This document shows positions 54,557 to 63,440 of a DNA stretch of 64,000 bases, in pieces. The DNA is from Bacillota bacterium (GTDB taxonomy: Bacteria; Bacillota; Sulfobacillia; DUMF01). Numbering within the stretch: position 1 is the stretch's first letter; each line of letters starts with the position of its first letter. Location: positions 62,001 to 126,000 of the forward strand of contig DUMF01000027.1 in assembly GCA_012840015.1 (NCBI GenBank), read 5' to 3'. The notes below the pieces were generated by a model. The model was not told the origin of the DNA and made no database searches. It worked only from the letters and a program-made list of their open reading frames with translations. The translations under genes were made by a program, and so were the position numbers.

Positions 54557-55624
54557 CTAAAACGCTTCTCGTCTTTTCCTCTGGGGCATAAGTAACTTTT
54601 CTACGACGTCATCGCCCAGTGAATGCCTCGCCAAGTCTTCTACATCGCTTTCTGTAAGGCGTGCCTCGGCATCGACGATGTCCAGCCAAAGGGGAAAACC
54701 TCTCGAGGCTCGGGGGGTAGTCCCCAAGATAATCCGCAGCGCCGTTTTTACGTTACGCAAGCTGGAGTCCACCTGACTCCTCAAAAAGTCGACGGCCACT
54801 GGCTGGGGATGATCGGAGAGTCTCGCGAAAACGGTGTAGTAGTCTCCTTTAAACCGCAGATCGGGGCAAACCAGAATGCATTCTCCCGGGTCCAGAAGTC
54901 CGAAAAGAAGGTCTCTATCATTACGGGGCCATTCCAAATCCAGGGCAGAGCGCACCAGACCCGCCACATAAAAGGTACCTATTTCTTCTATGACTCCCGC
55001 CAGAACGGTACCCGTCTCCTCAGCAGTATCCGTAAGGAGGCACCAATCATCTCTGCTCATCGTCTCGTATCGTAGAAAACCGCCGTCCATCAACGCGAGT
55101 GCCTTACGCCCTGCCTGCCGGTGCCTCAATAACTCCCGGCAGGCCTGACACTCCAGTGCGGCCAACCGGCACTTCGCAAGCATATCCTGCGCCGCTTCGA
55201 ATGGCAGGCTCTTCTCTGCTGCCATCTGTTCTATGGAAGCCCGGCTTTCGGTATCCAGCGAGTGGACCAGATCGAACTTCGTAACCCTTGCCCCACAGGC
55301 AGAAAGCGCTACCGCCGCCAGCGCGTCCAAGCGGCATGATTCTCCTCCGAATCCCGCGGCGGAACCATCGACGCCAATAAGTTCGATGTCAGCTTCTTGA
55401 GGAAAATCTTCGATGGGACATATCGGGCCCACCTTCTCCATTATCAGTTGCCTGAGTAAAGCCCTGTCAGGAATTGCGGAGGTTTCGGTCCTCAGAGCCG
55501 CCGACATTTGCGCCAGCCTGGGGCCAAGTCCTTCGACCAGCCTGGCTCCATGCAATACTACCACCCTCTTGCCTATTTTGTTCTCCAAATGCCTTTCGCG
55601 ATCCTTCCCAAAAACCCTTGCCAT
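54557..55624 (-). CDS. nurA: NurA domain nuclease
   Basis: A 5'-3' exonuclease or endonuclease of the NurA family, partner of HerA, about 355 residues. Metal residues are suggested by ELIGVDGSAAGF near residue 90 and by LALMDGGFLRYET. Later segments (LRFKGDYYTVFA and PLWLDIVDAEARLTESDV) fit the C-terminal part. I chose ATG 55624 with AAGGAAA upstream; TTG 55672 is possible. It is the first gene of the operon and diverges from the secreted-protein gene at 55712. Confidence 0.85.
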   Translation of the reverse strand: MARVFGKDRERHLENKIGKRVVVLHGARLVEGLGPRLAQMSAALRTETSAIPDRALLRQLIMEKVGPICPIEDFPQEADIELIGVDGSAAGFGGESCRLDALAAVALSACGARVTKFDLVHSLDTESRASIEQMAAEKSLPFEAAQDMLAKCRLAALECQACRELLRHRQAGRKALALMDGGFLRYETMSRDDWCLLTDTAEETGTVLAGVIEEIGTFYVAGLVRSALDLEWPRNDRDLLFGLLDPGECILVCPDLRFKGDYYTVFARLSDHPQPVAVDFLRSQVDSSLRNVKTALRIILGTTPRASRGFPLWLDIVDAEARLTESDVEDLARHSLGDDVVEKLLMPQRKRREAF

Positions 55625-55711
55625 AGTTTCCTTAGCGTGCCATAAAGTCACCTTTGGCCATTCTGAGTTCAACTGTTATTATGTTAACAACACTTACTGT
55701 CAGAGGTGACT

Positions 55712-56572
55712 ATGATGAGAAAGATACTGTCCACTGGCATGATAACGCTGTTCGTAGCGATCGTCTGCCTGACAGGAATCGGCTCTGCGAAGGCTCAGAC
55801 TGTCGGCTTCAGCACCTCTATGAACTGGTATCCATCATATCCGGTCTACCCGTGGTATCGACAGTCCATAGCGGGAAAGATTCTGTGCCGGCTTGACTAT
55901 GATTGGAACATACCTGGCAAGCTTACCCTGTCCGTTACGAACGTATCGGGGAAAGAATTGAATCTCCATTTCCCCACCTCGAAGACCCACGACTTCGTGG
56001 TGTATTCGGGCGGTGTGCCAATCTGGCGCGCGTCGGACGGGAAGGCGTACTCACAGGTAGCACAGGACATCAAGCTTGCAGCTGGCGAAACGCGTTCCTT
56101 CACTACAGAGTTGCCGTGGTTGGCACCGGGCATGTATTGGGTAGAAGCTTACCTGGCCGCGGACGGCTATAATGAGTGGCCCGTGGCCCAAGAGTACCTG
56201 GATCTGGGCTGGCTCCCGTATTACTACTGTGTGGACCCGCTCCAGTACTCGATCAGCTTCCAGTACAGGTCGTGGCCGTACGGTGCTAGAAGGATATTGT
56301 TGACCGTTAGAAATCCGCTGAGTTACGACGTGTTCTTCCCGCAGCCTCACAGCTACGAAGTGATATTCAGGGCAGCAGACGGGACTGTAGTAAGGAAATC
56401 TATCATGAGCATGAGCCAGTCCTACTATTACGAAAAGATCGGCGCAGGGCATACCCAGTACTACTTCGTTGACGTACCCGAGATTGCCAGCAGCTTTTAT
56501 CAGGTGGAAGTATGGCTCAAGGTAGGCAACGCGTACCTCAGGCAACTCGGCACCATGTGGATCACACCATAG
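55712..56572 (+). CDS. Secreted protein with two BsuPI/CARDB-like beta repeats
   Basis: An exported 286-residue protein (signal peptide to about AKA, residue 27). The rest is two similar beta-sandwich units. The first includes LTLSVTNVSGKELNLHFP and HDFVVYSGGVPIWRASD, ending GMYWVEAYLA. The second includes ILLTVRNPLSYDVFFP, SYEVIFRAADGT and SFYQVEVWLK. This pattern is seen in BsuPI-type intracellular proteinase inhibitor domains. ATG 55712 follows AGAGGTGA. It diverges from nurA across about 90 bases. Confidence 0.7.
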   Translation: MMRKILSTGMITLFVAIVCLTGIGSAKAQTVGFSTSMNWYPSYPVYPWYRQSIAGKILCRLDYDWNIPGKLTLSVTNVSGKELNLHFPTSKTHDFVVYSGGVPIWRASDGKAYSQVAQDIKLAAGETRSFTTELPWLAPGMYWVEAYLAADGYNEWPVAQEYLDLGWLPYYYCVDPLQYSISFQYRSWPYGARRILLTVRNPLSYDVFFPQPHSYEVIFRAADGTVVRKSIMSMSQSYYYEKIGAGHTQYYFVDVPEIASSFYQVEVWLKVGNAYLRQLGTMWITP

Positions 56573-56608
56573 TCTCGCTGACCAGCCGCTGACCAGCGTA
56601 GATGAAAA

Positions 56609-56660
56609 GGCAGAGGCGTTACCACTTAGGCTGTCGTGGCACCGGCCTCTGCCATTTATT
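56609..56660 (+). terminator. Rho-independent terminator, possibly bidirectional
   Basis: A perfect 9-bp stem, GGCAGAGGC (56609-56617) with GCCTCTGCC (56645-56653), has a 27-base loop and is followed by ATTTATTCT; AAAA lies before the stem, so it may also stop the converging radical SAM transcript. Confidence 0.65.
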
Positions 56661-56714
56661 CTGCCACGAAAGGACAACCGAGCGAATCTCTGTTGGAGTG
56701 CCCTGCCACGCTTA

Positions 56715-57521
56715 CTAAGCCAGCCGCAAGTCATAGCCAAACCTGTGCGAGAGGACCTCTAGGTGCACGGCCAGTTCATCCAGGTATGCACGCTGGTTGC
56801 GAAGGTAGCCATCCAGGCTCCGCTCCGCCCACGGAAACTCAGTCCGATAGAGCGCCTTGAGACGTCGCACGGCCGTCGGATAGGGGTTTAGTGGGTCAAC
56901 GTGCACCTCTGCTACGCCCGCCGCTCTTATCGCAGCCAGCAACTGTTCTAAGGCGCGCGGTGCATCCCCTATGCCCGGAAGCAGCGGAGCGATGAAAACC
57001 CAGACCGGGATGCCCTCTGCCAGCAGCTCCCGCGCCGTCTCGAGGCGTATGGAGGGCGGCGGGGCACCGGGCTCAAATAGAGCGGCCGCCGCATCGTCTA
57101 CAAGCGTAATCGTGAAGCCTACCGAACACCCTTTCAGACGCTTTATCACGTCTACGTCCCGTCGCACGAGGCCGGATTTGGTGAGTATGCATACTTCGGC
57201 CTCTGGCCATAGGTCTGCCAGAGCTTCGAGAGATGAGCGCGTCAAACCAAAATCCTTTTCAGCCCGCTGGTACGCGTCCGTCACTGTACCGAAGAGGACT
57301 CGTCTCACCGGGGCAGGCCCGCCAGGGTTGCGCCGCCGACGCCGCAGTTCGCGACGCAAGACCTCGGGGAAGTTGACCTTTGCGGCGACGTACTCGCCCC
57401 ACCTATCGGCCTCCCGCCGGAAGCGCAGAACTGTCTCAGCGTAGCAGTAGCGGCACCCATGGGAACAACCGCTGTAAGGATTCAGACAATAGTCATACCC
57501 CGGGATGCCCGTCTTCACCAA
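56715..57521 (-). CDS. Radical SAM protein, SPL family-like (spore photoproduct lyase-related)
   Basis: A radical S-adenosylmethionine enzyme of at least 268 residues. The cluster motif CSHGCRYCYA (C-x3-C-x2-C) is near residue 19, preceded by GIPGYDYCLNPYSG. Later comes LFGTVTDAYQRAE, VCILTKSG, IPVWVFIAPLLPGIGD and VDPLNPYP. This matches Rv2578c-like proteins related to spore photoproduct lyase; substrate unknown. The open frame continues upstream to TGA 57576, and EVEVTCKSALVKTG in that extension is typical of relatives. An AGGAGG sits 9 bases before a CTG at 57551, so translation may begin there rather than at TTG 57521. Confidence 0.85.
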   Translation of the reverse strand: MVKTGIPGYDYCLNPYSGCSHGCRYCYAETVLRFRREADRWGEYVAAKVNFPEVLRRELRRRRRNPGGPAPVRRVLFGTVTDAYQRAEKDFGLTRSSLEALADLWPEAEVCILTKSGLVRRDVDVIKRLKGCSVGFTITLVDDAAAALFEPGAPPPSIRLETARELLAEGIPVWVFIAPLLPGIGDAPRALEQLLAAIRAAGVAEVHVDPLNPYPTAVRRLKALYRTEFPWAERSLDGYLRNQRAYLDELAVHLEVLSHRFGYDLRLA

Positions 57522-57551
57522 GGCGCTCTTACATGTTACCTCGACTTCCAG

Positions 57552-58895
57552 CCTTCCAACCCTCCTGTTCAGGATTCAGCGGATTGCCGTCAGCACAGGC
57601 TTAGCGCACCCGGCTTCATGATATCACGAGGAGCCCAGCTATGGAGTACATCTGGCAGGCTGCGTGGCAGCTGTCCGGCACCGACTTGGCTGCAGCCCCT
57701 TTTCTGGGAAATGGATGGCCTCGCAGGCGCAGTCTCACAGTGGGTAGTTATCTACGGGGAGGCGTAGCCCTTGTTACTTCAAAGCCTGCTGTAGCTCCTT
57801 CTTACCACGTGATCCTGTTAAACGGTGGATTAGCCATGCTAATCCTAGCAACTCTTTGGCGGACATGAGTTCAATGCTGACTTGGGGGATTGAAACGGGT
57901 GCTGTACTTGAGCAACGCCCGAACTTGCCGTTGCTGGGGACAGGGCACTCAGACCTCGGAACGGAAGTCTGCAACCAACAAGTGGACAAGTACTTCTGCA
58001 GGTGTGGTGGAACACGATAACTTCGTGTACGCGTGGGCCGATAAATAGCCTTGGGTCCATGATATTCCCTCTCATGGTTTCGTTCTGAATGGAGAGAATT
58101 ACCGCCCATTGGATCATTGGATCTTATTAAAGCCTACGGGAACCTTTAGCCCCTTTGCACTTCATGTGCCAACGGTGAACGCGTTGAGGGCAGTCACCGG
58201 CAAATGGAGCAATACATAGGTTGGATCTAAACACAGCCCGATAGGTCAACGTATGCCACGAATCTGGGCTACGATGATCGCGGGGTTAGAGCGGAATACC
58301 CATGACGGATCCGAGGTTCGCTTCGGGAAGGGGTGTCAACCTTAAGCCGCATAGCCAACCCTCCTCCGGTAAAACGTCTATTGGCTGAATCAGATTCTCA
58401 TTACTCCCCCATGAAAATCGCCTATTCCGAAGAACTTCTCGCAACAAGGTCTATTCGTGGCGGTATTTGGTGACAGTCAACCATTAACACAGGACTTGAA
58501 AGAACAGGTGCCTGCGGGGGTCTTACTAGTCGACCCGGCTGACAGTAAATACTCCTGGTTTGTGAAGAACCGGCTGCAGCCTAGAGCAGGCAGACGGGGT
58601 AACGGTCTAAAAAGGGTTATACGATGTTAAATTCATCAACGATGATAAGCCCTCTTGTACATCCTCGATTCTGGAGTGATGGAGTTTACCGGCCTGGCCG
58701 CCAAAGGTGTCCTGTGGAACCTGCTTGGTCACGGCGCGTGATCCATAGGCCCTGGACCATAGCCGACCGGACATGCGCATACGCTATCTCCAGCAGCGCT
58801 ACGTTCCTTCCAGTATTCCTGGCGAGAAGCCAATCCCCCGGTCGGATTATAGTGAGTTTTCCCGAAGTTGAGGGCGCTGGCATATTGCACCCCCA
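57552..58895. other. Gap of about 1.3 kb without a supported gene
   Basis: Small open frames exist, such as plus 58457-58630 (57 codons, GTG start, VAVFGDSQPLTQDLKEQ) and minus 57774-58109. None has a good ribosome site or a recognised family. No terminator, tRNA or riboswitch is clear. This may be another stretch of decayed mobile DNA. Confidence 0.35.
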
Positions 58896-59456
58896 TCATT
58901 CGAGAAGAAGCAGCCCCACCCACTCCACAGTGGCAGTAGCCGGGAACACTGGTTTCTTCAACCCAAGCGATTCCAGAGTGCCCACCACATCGATCCCCAT
59001 GGCTTCCATAGAAGGCCGGGCTTCAAACGGGTGCCGGCAGTGAGTGCTCCCTGATTCAGCCGCGCACCTGGCACAAAGCCTGCACGTTCCGCCTATCAAG
59101 CCGGCAGCAAAGCGATAGTTCTTCTGGAAGGCGAGCTTCTCCAATGAGTTGACTAACCGATGCAGAGAAATCGCCCCTTCATAAGCGACATCCCTGTCAG
59201 GTCCGTCTCCCATGTTGACTTCAAGCTTGAGGAGGAGTGCGTAGCTATATTTTCGGACCATCGTTTCCGCTTCTGCATAGGATGGCAAGAAAGGTGGGCA
59301 CATCAGATTTCGTCCATAACTGGGACATAGGGGGACACGGCACTTCAGGCGAGTGCGAGGATCCATGAGAATTTGATCCACCCGAATCACCCGGGCGAGG
59401 CTCGCCCCGAGCGATGTAGCCTCTTTACGCCAAAAGATAGCCTCCTCATCAGTCAT
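58896..59456 (-). CDS. DUF2284 metal-binding protein
   Basis: A 186-residue cysteine-rich protein. The N-terminal half has CRVPLCPSYGRNLMCPPFLP, the classical DUF2284 pattern. A second set, GTCRLCARCAAE followed by CRHPFEARPS, resembles a cluster-binding end. It probably carries an iron-sulfur or other metal centre; function unknown. I chose ATG 59456 behind GGGGTGAT, 8 codons into the open frame. Confidence 0.85.
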   Translation of the reverse strand: MTDEEAIFWRKEATSLGASLARVIRVDQILMDPRTRLKCRVPLCPSYGRNLMCPPFLPSYAEAETMVRKYSYALLLKLEVNMGDGPDRDVAYEGAISLHRLVNSLEKLAFQKNYRFAAGLIGGTCRLCARCAAESGSTHCRHPFEARPSMEAMGIDVVGTLESLGLKKPVFPATATVEWVGLLLLE

Positions 59457-59582
59457 GTCGATCACCCCTGCTATCGCCACTATAAGTAGATTTCAGCGTC
59501 AGTGGGCCTTTTCCTCCCAACGGCGCCGTAACACGCTAGACTGATCAACATATTATGTATTGACCTAACCTCGCTGGGGGGG

Positions 59583-59957
59583 ATGGAACCTGTGGAGACT
59601 ACCGCCAGGGACCTCGCTCTTTTCACAGCCCTAAAGCCTTTCCTAAGGCCAAAAGCACAAGCGCTCGTAGAAGCGTTGGTCCAGACGGCTTCCAAGCAAG
59701 CGGAGTTTCAGACATCCGGGCCTTTACAGACCTCCTTCCTGATCGAAGACATCCAGGAGGAAATAGCACAGGCCAAAGATAGGTTGACCACACTAGTTCT
59801 ACTATGGTTTCCGCTCTGGATTACGTCTGGAACCGCCACCGGAGGCAGTGCCCCAATCGCAGAGCTCAAACAGACGACAGAAAGAAACCAGCTTCTGACC
59901 AACGATTTCCTAACATGGTTCACACTAACAGTCGCTTTCGCCAACATGCTGCCTTGA
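59583..59957 (+). CDS. Hypothetical 124-residue protein upstream of the small membrane peptide
   Basis: A mostly helical protein with weakly hydrophobic stretches (LVLLWFPLWI and FLTWFTLTVAFANML). There is no clear signal peptide. I do not recognise the family. A run of G before ATG 59583 is a poor ribosome site. The 36-residue Phe-rich peptide starts 35 bases downstream on the same strand, and the protease follows, so these may form one transcript. Confidence 0.55.
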   Translation: MEPVETTARDLALFTALKPFLRPKAQALVEALVQTASKQAEFQTSGPLQTSFLIEDIQEEIAQAKDRLTTLVLLWFPLWITSGTATGGSAPIAELKQTTERNQLLTNDFLTWFTLTVAFANMLP

Positions 59958-59992
59958 CACTTAGTTCATTCTCTTGAAAGGAGGGATATAAG

Positions 59993-60103
59993 GTGGAAGC
60001 CCAGAAGAGTCAGTTCTGTTTTGGTGGTTGGTGGTGGATCTTTATCATTTTCTTCTTCCTCTTCTTCTTTTTCTTCCTTTTCCCGAACAAGGCATCTGAG
60101 TGA
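59993..60103 (+). CDS. 36-residue Phe-rich single-span membrane peptide
   Basis: GTG 59993 follows AAAGGAGGG at 8 bases. The product begins MEAQKSQFCFGGWWW, then has a run of about 15 Phe, Leu and Ile residues and ends FPNKASE. It is therefore a single transmembrane segment of unusual Phe content. The last codons share four bases with the start of the protease gene (GTGA), which is a typical coupling signal. It could be a small sporulation-type membrane peptide, but the family is unknown. Confidence 0.7.
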   Translation: MEAQKSQFCFGGWWWIFIIFFFLFFFFFLFPNKASE

Positions 60104-61143
60104 CACGGCTCGTGGAGGAGGGTATACCTCCTCCAGACCACCCGGAGGGAAGAGCGGTGAATCAACAGTTGAGGGAACTACTTGACCTTCCAAATGTGAA
60201 CGCAGTGGGATTCGGCTACAAAAGAAGGCGCGGGAAAACCACAGGCGAGCCTGCAGTGGTAGTTTTCGTCGAACATAAGAAACCACTACAGTCTCTCTCT
60301 GCCCTCGAGGTTATCCCACAGCAGGTTGGCAATTTACAAACCGACGTCGAAGAAATCGGAGAACTCCGACTTCTCTCCAACAGGCTGCAACGGGTTAGAC
60401 CAGCCGTACCTGGGGTGAGTATCGGTCATAAATCTGTTACAGCTGGGACACTCGGAGCGATAGTTTACGACGAATCCACCGGGGAACCGCTCATACTTTC
60501 TAACAACCACGTGCTGGCCAACCGGACGGACGGGCGAGACAGGCGGTCGAGGTTAGGAGACCCCATCCTACAGCCTGGAGCGTACGACGGTGGTAGCCTT
60601 CCCAAGGACGTAATAGGCACGCTGTATAAATTCATACCTCTTAAGCTCGAGGTGGAAGAATCTGCGTGCCCAATCGCCAGTATAGCTTCTCTTTATATTA
60701 ACAGGTTCATGAGACTCTACCGACCTCACTATCGAATGAAGTTCCTCAAGAAGACAGATTCATCGAACCTAGTAGATTGTGCTCTAGCCAAGCCGATTAC
60801 GAAGGAAGACATCTCCGCAGAGATACTCGAAATCGGAGCAGTAAAAGGTGTAGCCGAACCGGTGGTAGGCATGCAGGTGAAAAAGAGCGGCAGGACCTCT
60901 GGAGTTACTACCGGTACTGTCAGGGCAGTCTCGGTCATGGCAAGAGTAAACATGGGGGACAACAGCACTGCTCTATTCGAAGACCAATTCATGACTACCC
61001 CTATGAGCAAGGGAGGAGACAGCGGCTCCCTCGTGCTCGACGCTGAAAATAGAGCTGTGGGCTTACTTTTCGCCGGTTCCGACTTATCTACGATTTGCAA
61101 TCGCATAACTAACGTACTGCGGGCACTCAAGGTTCGTTTCTGA
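60100..61143 (+). CDS. Trypsin-like serine protease
   Basis: A soluble 347-residue chymotrypsin-fold protease. The triad is His137 in LSNNHVLAN, Asp226 in NLVDCALA, and Ser308 in KGGDSGSLVLD. An N-terminal region with NAVGFGYKRRRGKTTGEPAV resembles other bacterial proteins of this kind. There is no signal peptide. GTG 60100 overlaps the peptide stop by four bases, so its translation depends on the peptide. Substrate unknown. Confidence 0.85.
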   Translation: MTRLVEEGIPPPDHPEGRAVNQQLRELLDLPNVNAVGFGYKRRRGKTTGEPAVVVFVEHKKPLQSLSALEVIPQQVGNLQTDVEEIGELRLLSNRLQRVRPAVPGVSIGHKSVTAGTLGAIVYDESTGEPLILSNNHVLANRTDGRDRRSRLGDPILQPGAYDGGSLPKDVIGTLYKFIPLKLEVEESACPIASIASLYINRFMRLYRPHYRMKFLKKTDSSNLVDCALAKPITKEDISAEILEIGAVKGVAEPVVGMQVKKSGRTSGVTTGTVRAVSVMARVNMGDNSTALFEDQFMTTPMSKGGDSGSLVLDAENRAVGLLFAGSDLSTICNRITNVLRALKVRF

Positions 61144-61231
61144 GTTATCTAAAGTAACAACTAAAAAGGCACTCCAATAATATGTAAAGGGCACGAGCCC
61201 TATACACTACCTAAAGTAGGAGGGAAGAATC

Positions 61232-61336
61232 GTGAAGACCCAAGAGTGGGACAGCAGCTTCCTTATCTTTATAATCGTCTTGTTCCTGATCGTATTCTGT
61301 TTCCCGTTTTTCCCGTTTAGCGTAAAAAGCTCGTAA
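61232..61336 (+). CDS. 34-residue small membrane protein
   Basis: GTG 61232 is preceded by AGGAGGG. The product is KTQEWDSS, then a hydrophobic span (FLIFIIVLFLIVFCFPFF), then PFSVKSS. It resembles the 36-residue peptide upstream in length and layout, though the sequence differs. No family is recognised. Confidence 0.6.
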   Translation: MKTQEWDSSFLIFIIVLFLIVFCFPFFPFSVKSS

Positions 61337-61398
61337 GACCAAAGGGTAGCCGGCTTCGAGCTGGCTACCCGTCCCATCCAGTTTGAGGAGGTTTCGAC

Positions 61399-61557
61399 AT
61401 GTCCGGGAAGAACGAGTTCGCAAACGACTTTCTGCTTTTCGTGATCGCCCTTTTCTTAATCGCGGCGCCGAGCGCTTCTTTGCTCGTTTCTCTGCTCCTT
61501 AGGACGCTCCGCAGGTCACCTGTTGGTCAGTCGCTTCCCCACCCAACTACTCCATAA
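61399..61557 (+). CDS. 52-residue small membrane protein
   Basis: ATG 61399 follows GAGGAGG at 7 bases. The product has a short polar start (SGKNEFANDF), two hydrophobic stretches (LLFVIALFLIAAPS and SLLVSLLL) and a basic, proline-rich tail. Its last 42 bases overlap the converging DUF2892 gene. It may belong with the two small peptides before it. Confidence 0.55.
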   Translation: MSGKNEFANDFLLFVIALFLIAAPSASLLVSLLLRTLRRSPVGQSLPHPTTP

Positions 61558-61812
61558 GGACTCCACAGATGACTTTATCGATGACTGTATTTGTATCAGA
61601 TAAGGCATATACTTGTCCAAAGGCAAGCTCGTGAACCCAAATAACGAAAAAACCGGACATGTCCTGGCTGCAGCGGTAATGGCAAGCGATGCGGCAATAG
61701 CCGTAAACAGCCCGGCCGTGAAATCTATAACCACACCGAACAGAACCAGCCCGAGAAGGACTGCGGATACGGTGAGCCGGAGTATCTGATCTATTCTTCC
61801 CACGTTTTTCAT
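61516..61812 (-). CDS. DUF2892 (YgaP-like) inner membrane protein
   Basis: A 98-residue membrane protein with two transmembrane spans. It has the family opening NVGRIDQILRLTVSAVLLGL and the motif ARTCPVFSLFGFTSLPLDKY. I chose ATG 61812 behind AAAAGGA; TTG three codons earlier is possible. The family is often found with rhodanese or sulfur-handling proteins; here it stands alone. Confidence 0.82.
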   Translation of the reverse strand: MKNVGRIDQILRLTVSAVLLGLVLFGVVIDFTAGLFTAIAASLAITAAARTCPVFSLFGFTSLPLDKYMPYLIQIQSSIKSSVESLWSSWVGKRLTNR

Positions 61813-62052
61813 CCCGTTCAATCCTTTTCAGATCCTATTATTACCGGATTTCGAGAGGCCCAAAACGTGCAGTTGTTTTCGCACCATGCGCAAACCGTTT
61901 CGCCTTTCGGCTACTGATCTCTTACCAGGAACCGACTGAAATCCTTACTCCTCCTTTAGTTCATTGACCCACTACCAGCTCACCCGAATTGGCATGGTTT
62001 TTGCGGTTGTTCAATGAGCGAAGACGCAAACGGTTCACCGGGAGGTGTGAAT

Positions 62053-62706
62053 ATGGCCAAGATAACCACTCTGGAAGAAGCTGTCTGCAATATTAAAGAC
62101 GGAATGACCATCATGGTTGGCGGTTTTCTCGGAGTTGGCTCCCCGCTTGGGCTCATAGATGCACTGGTCAAGAAGGGCACGAAAGACCTCACTCTCATCT
62201 GCAACGATACTGCTTTTCCAGACAGGGCCGTGGGCAAAATGGTTGTGAACAAGCAGTTCAAGAAAATTATCGTGACTCATATTGGGACTAACCCTGAAAC
62301 CGGCCGACAGATGAAAGCAGGAGAACTGGAAGTAGAGCTGGTGCCGCAGGGAACCCTCGCAGAAAGAATAAGGGCAGGAGGGGCCGGACTAGGTGGTTTC
62401 CTCACACCGACCGGACTAGGAACGCTCGCCGAAAATGGGAAGAAGAAAATCGAAGTCAACGGCAAGACCTATCTTCTGGAGCTTCCAATAAGAGCGGATG
62501 TCGCACTCCTTAGAGCCGCCATCGCAGACAAGAAAGGCAACCTTACTTATCGAAGGGCTGCCCGGAACTTTAACCCCTTGATGGCGATGGCTGCCGACCT
62601 CGTGATAGTAGAAGCAGATAAAATCGTCGAGATCGGCGATCTGGATCCAGACCAGGTCATGACCCCTGGTGTAGTTGTGGACCTCATCGTCCCCCGCGCC
62701 ATGTGA
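62053..62706 (+). CDS. atoD: Acetate/acetoacetate CoA-transferase subunit A
   Basis: The alpha subunit of a two-subunit CoA-transferase, which moves CoA between acetyl-CoA and short-chain acids such as acetoacetate or butyrate. The 217 residues include IMVGGFLGVGSPLGLIDAL, ELEVELVPQGTLAERIRAGG and GLGGFLTPTG, all family motifs. ATG 62053 follows GGGAGGTG; a start 13 codons earlier is less likely. The beta subunit starts 16 bases after the stop. Confidence 0.92.
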   Translation: MAKITTLEEAVCNIKDGMTIMVGGFLGVGSPLGLIDALVKKGTKDLTLICNDTAFPDRAVGKMVVNKQFKKIIVTHIGTNPETGRQMKAGELEVELVPQGTLAERIRAGGAGLGGFLTPTGLGTLAENGKKKIEVNGKTYLLELPIRADVALLRAAIADKKGNLTYRRAARNFNPLMAMAADLVIVEADKIVEIGDLDPDQVMTPGVVVDLIVPRAM

Positions 62707-62721
62707 GAGGAGGGAGATACG

Positions 62722-63375
62722 ATGGATAAGAAAGAAGTCATTGCACGCAGGATCGCCCGGATTTTGAAGGATGGAGACGTTGTCAACCTAGGGATCGGGC
62801 TACCTACCATGGTGGCCAACTACATCCCCGAAGGGGTGGAAGTAAAGCTTCAATCTGAGAACGGTTTCGTAGGCCTCGGGCCAGCTCCCGCCCCCGATGC
62901 CATCGATCCGGATATCGTGAATGCCGGAGGCAGCCCTGTGACCGTGCTACCAGGGGGAGCATTCTTCGATAGCGCTACCTCCTTCGCCTTGATAAGGGGT
63001 GGCCACGTGGACGTAACGGTCCTAGGTGCACTTGAAGTGGATGGTCACGGTAACCTGGCAAACTGGATGATCCCCGGTAAGTTAATACCTGGTATGGGCG
63101 GCGCGATGGACCTCGTGACCGGTGCCAAGAAAGTCATAGTGGCTACCGAACACACCACCAAAGACGGTGCCTCAAAGATCCTGAAACAATGTAGGCTTCC
63201 GCTAACTGGGGCAGGCGTTGTTGACCTGATCGTAACAGAAATGGCAGTAATGGAAGTCACACCGGACGGGCTAGTACTGCGAGAAGTAGCTCCAGGAGTC
63301 ACGGTAGAACAAGTCAAAGCAGCTACTGAAGCGGATCTCATCATCCCACCTGATGTTAAAGTGATGGAAGTTTGA
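62722..63375 (+). CDS. atoA: Acetate/acetoacetate CoA-transferase subunit B
   Basis: The beta subunit carrying the catalytic glutamate in the motif QSENGFVGLGP (Glu near residue 46). Further family text includes NLGIGLPTMVANYIP, NAGGSPVTVLPGGAFFDSA and GGHVDVTVLGALEVD. The ATG at 62722 is behind GAGGAGGGAG. With the preceding subunit it forms the full enzyme, and a hairpin closes the pair. Confidence 0.92.
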   Translation: MDKKEVIARRIARILKDGDVVNLGIGLPTMVANYIPEGVEVKLQSENGFVGLGPAPAPDAIDPDIVNAGGSPVTVLPGGAFFDSATSFALIRGGHVDVTVLGALEVDGHGNLANWMIPGKLIPGMGGAMDLVTGAKKVIVATEHTTKDGASKILKQCRLPLTGAGVVDLIVTEMAVMEVTPDGLVLREVAPGVTVEQVKAATEADLIIPPDVKVMEV

Positions 63376-63402
63376 GAAACGCCTGCCACAACCTCAAGAT
63401 AG

Positions 63403-63440
63403 GCCGGAGGGGCATATCCCTCCGGCTACATTATGGTTTT
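63403..63440 (+). terminator. Terminator between the CoA-transferase pair and leuD
   Basis: A 9-bp stem, GCCGGAGGG (63403-63411) with CCCTCCGGC (63418-63426), has a 6-base loop and is followed, 8 bases later, by GTTTTTG on the plus strand. The leuD transcript converges here. Confidence 0.75.

Noticed and set aside
58140-58360. A group II intron or other structured RNA
   Set aside because: A few GC-rich pairings occur, but I could not find a domain V or other diagnostic motif.
58457-58630. 57-codon plus-strand frame (VAVFGDSQPLTQDLKEQ)
   Set aside because: It has no ribosome site or recognisable family, and could be the end of a decayed gene.
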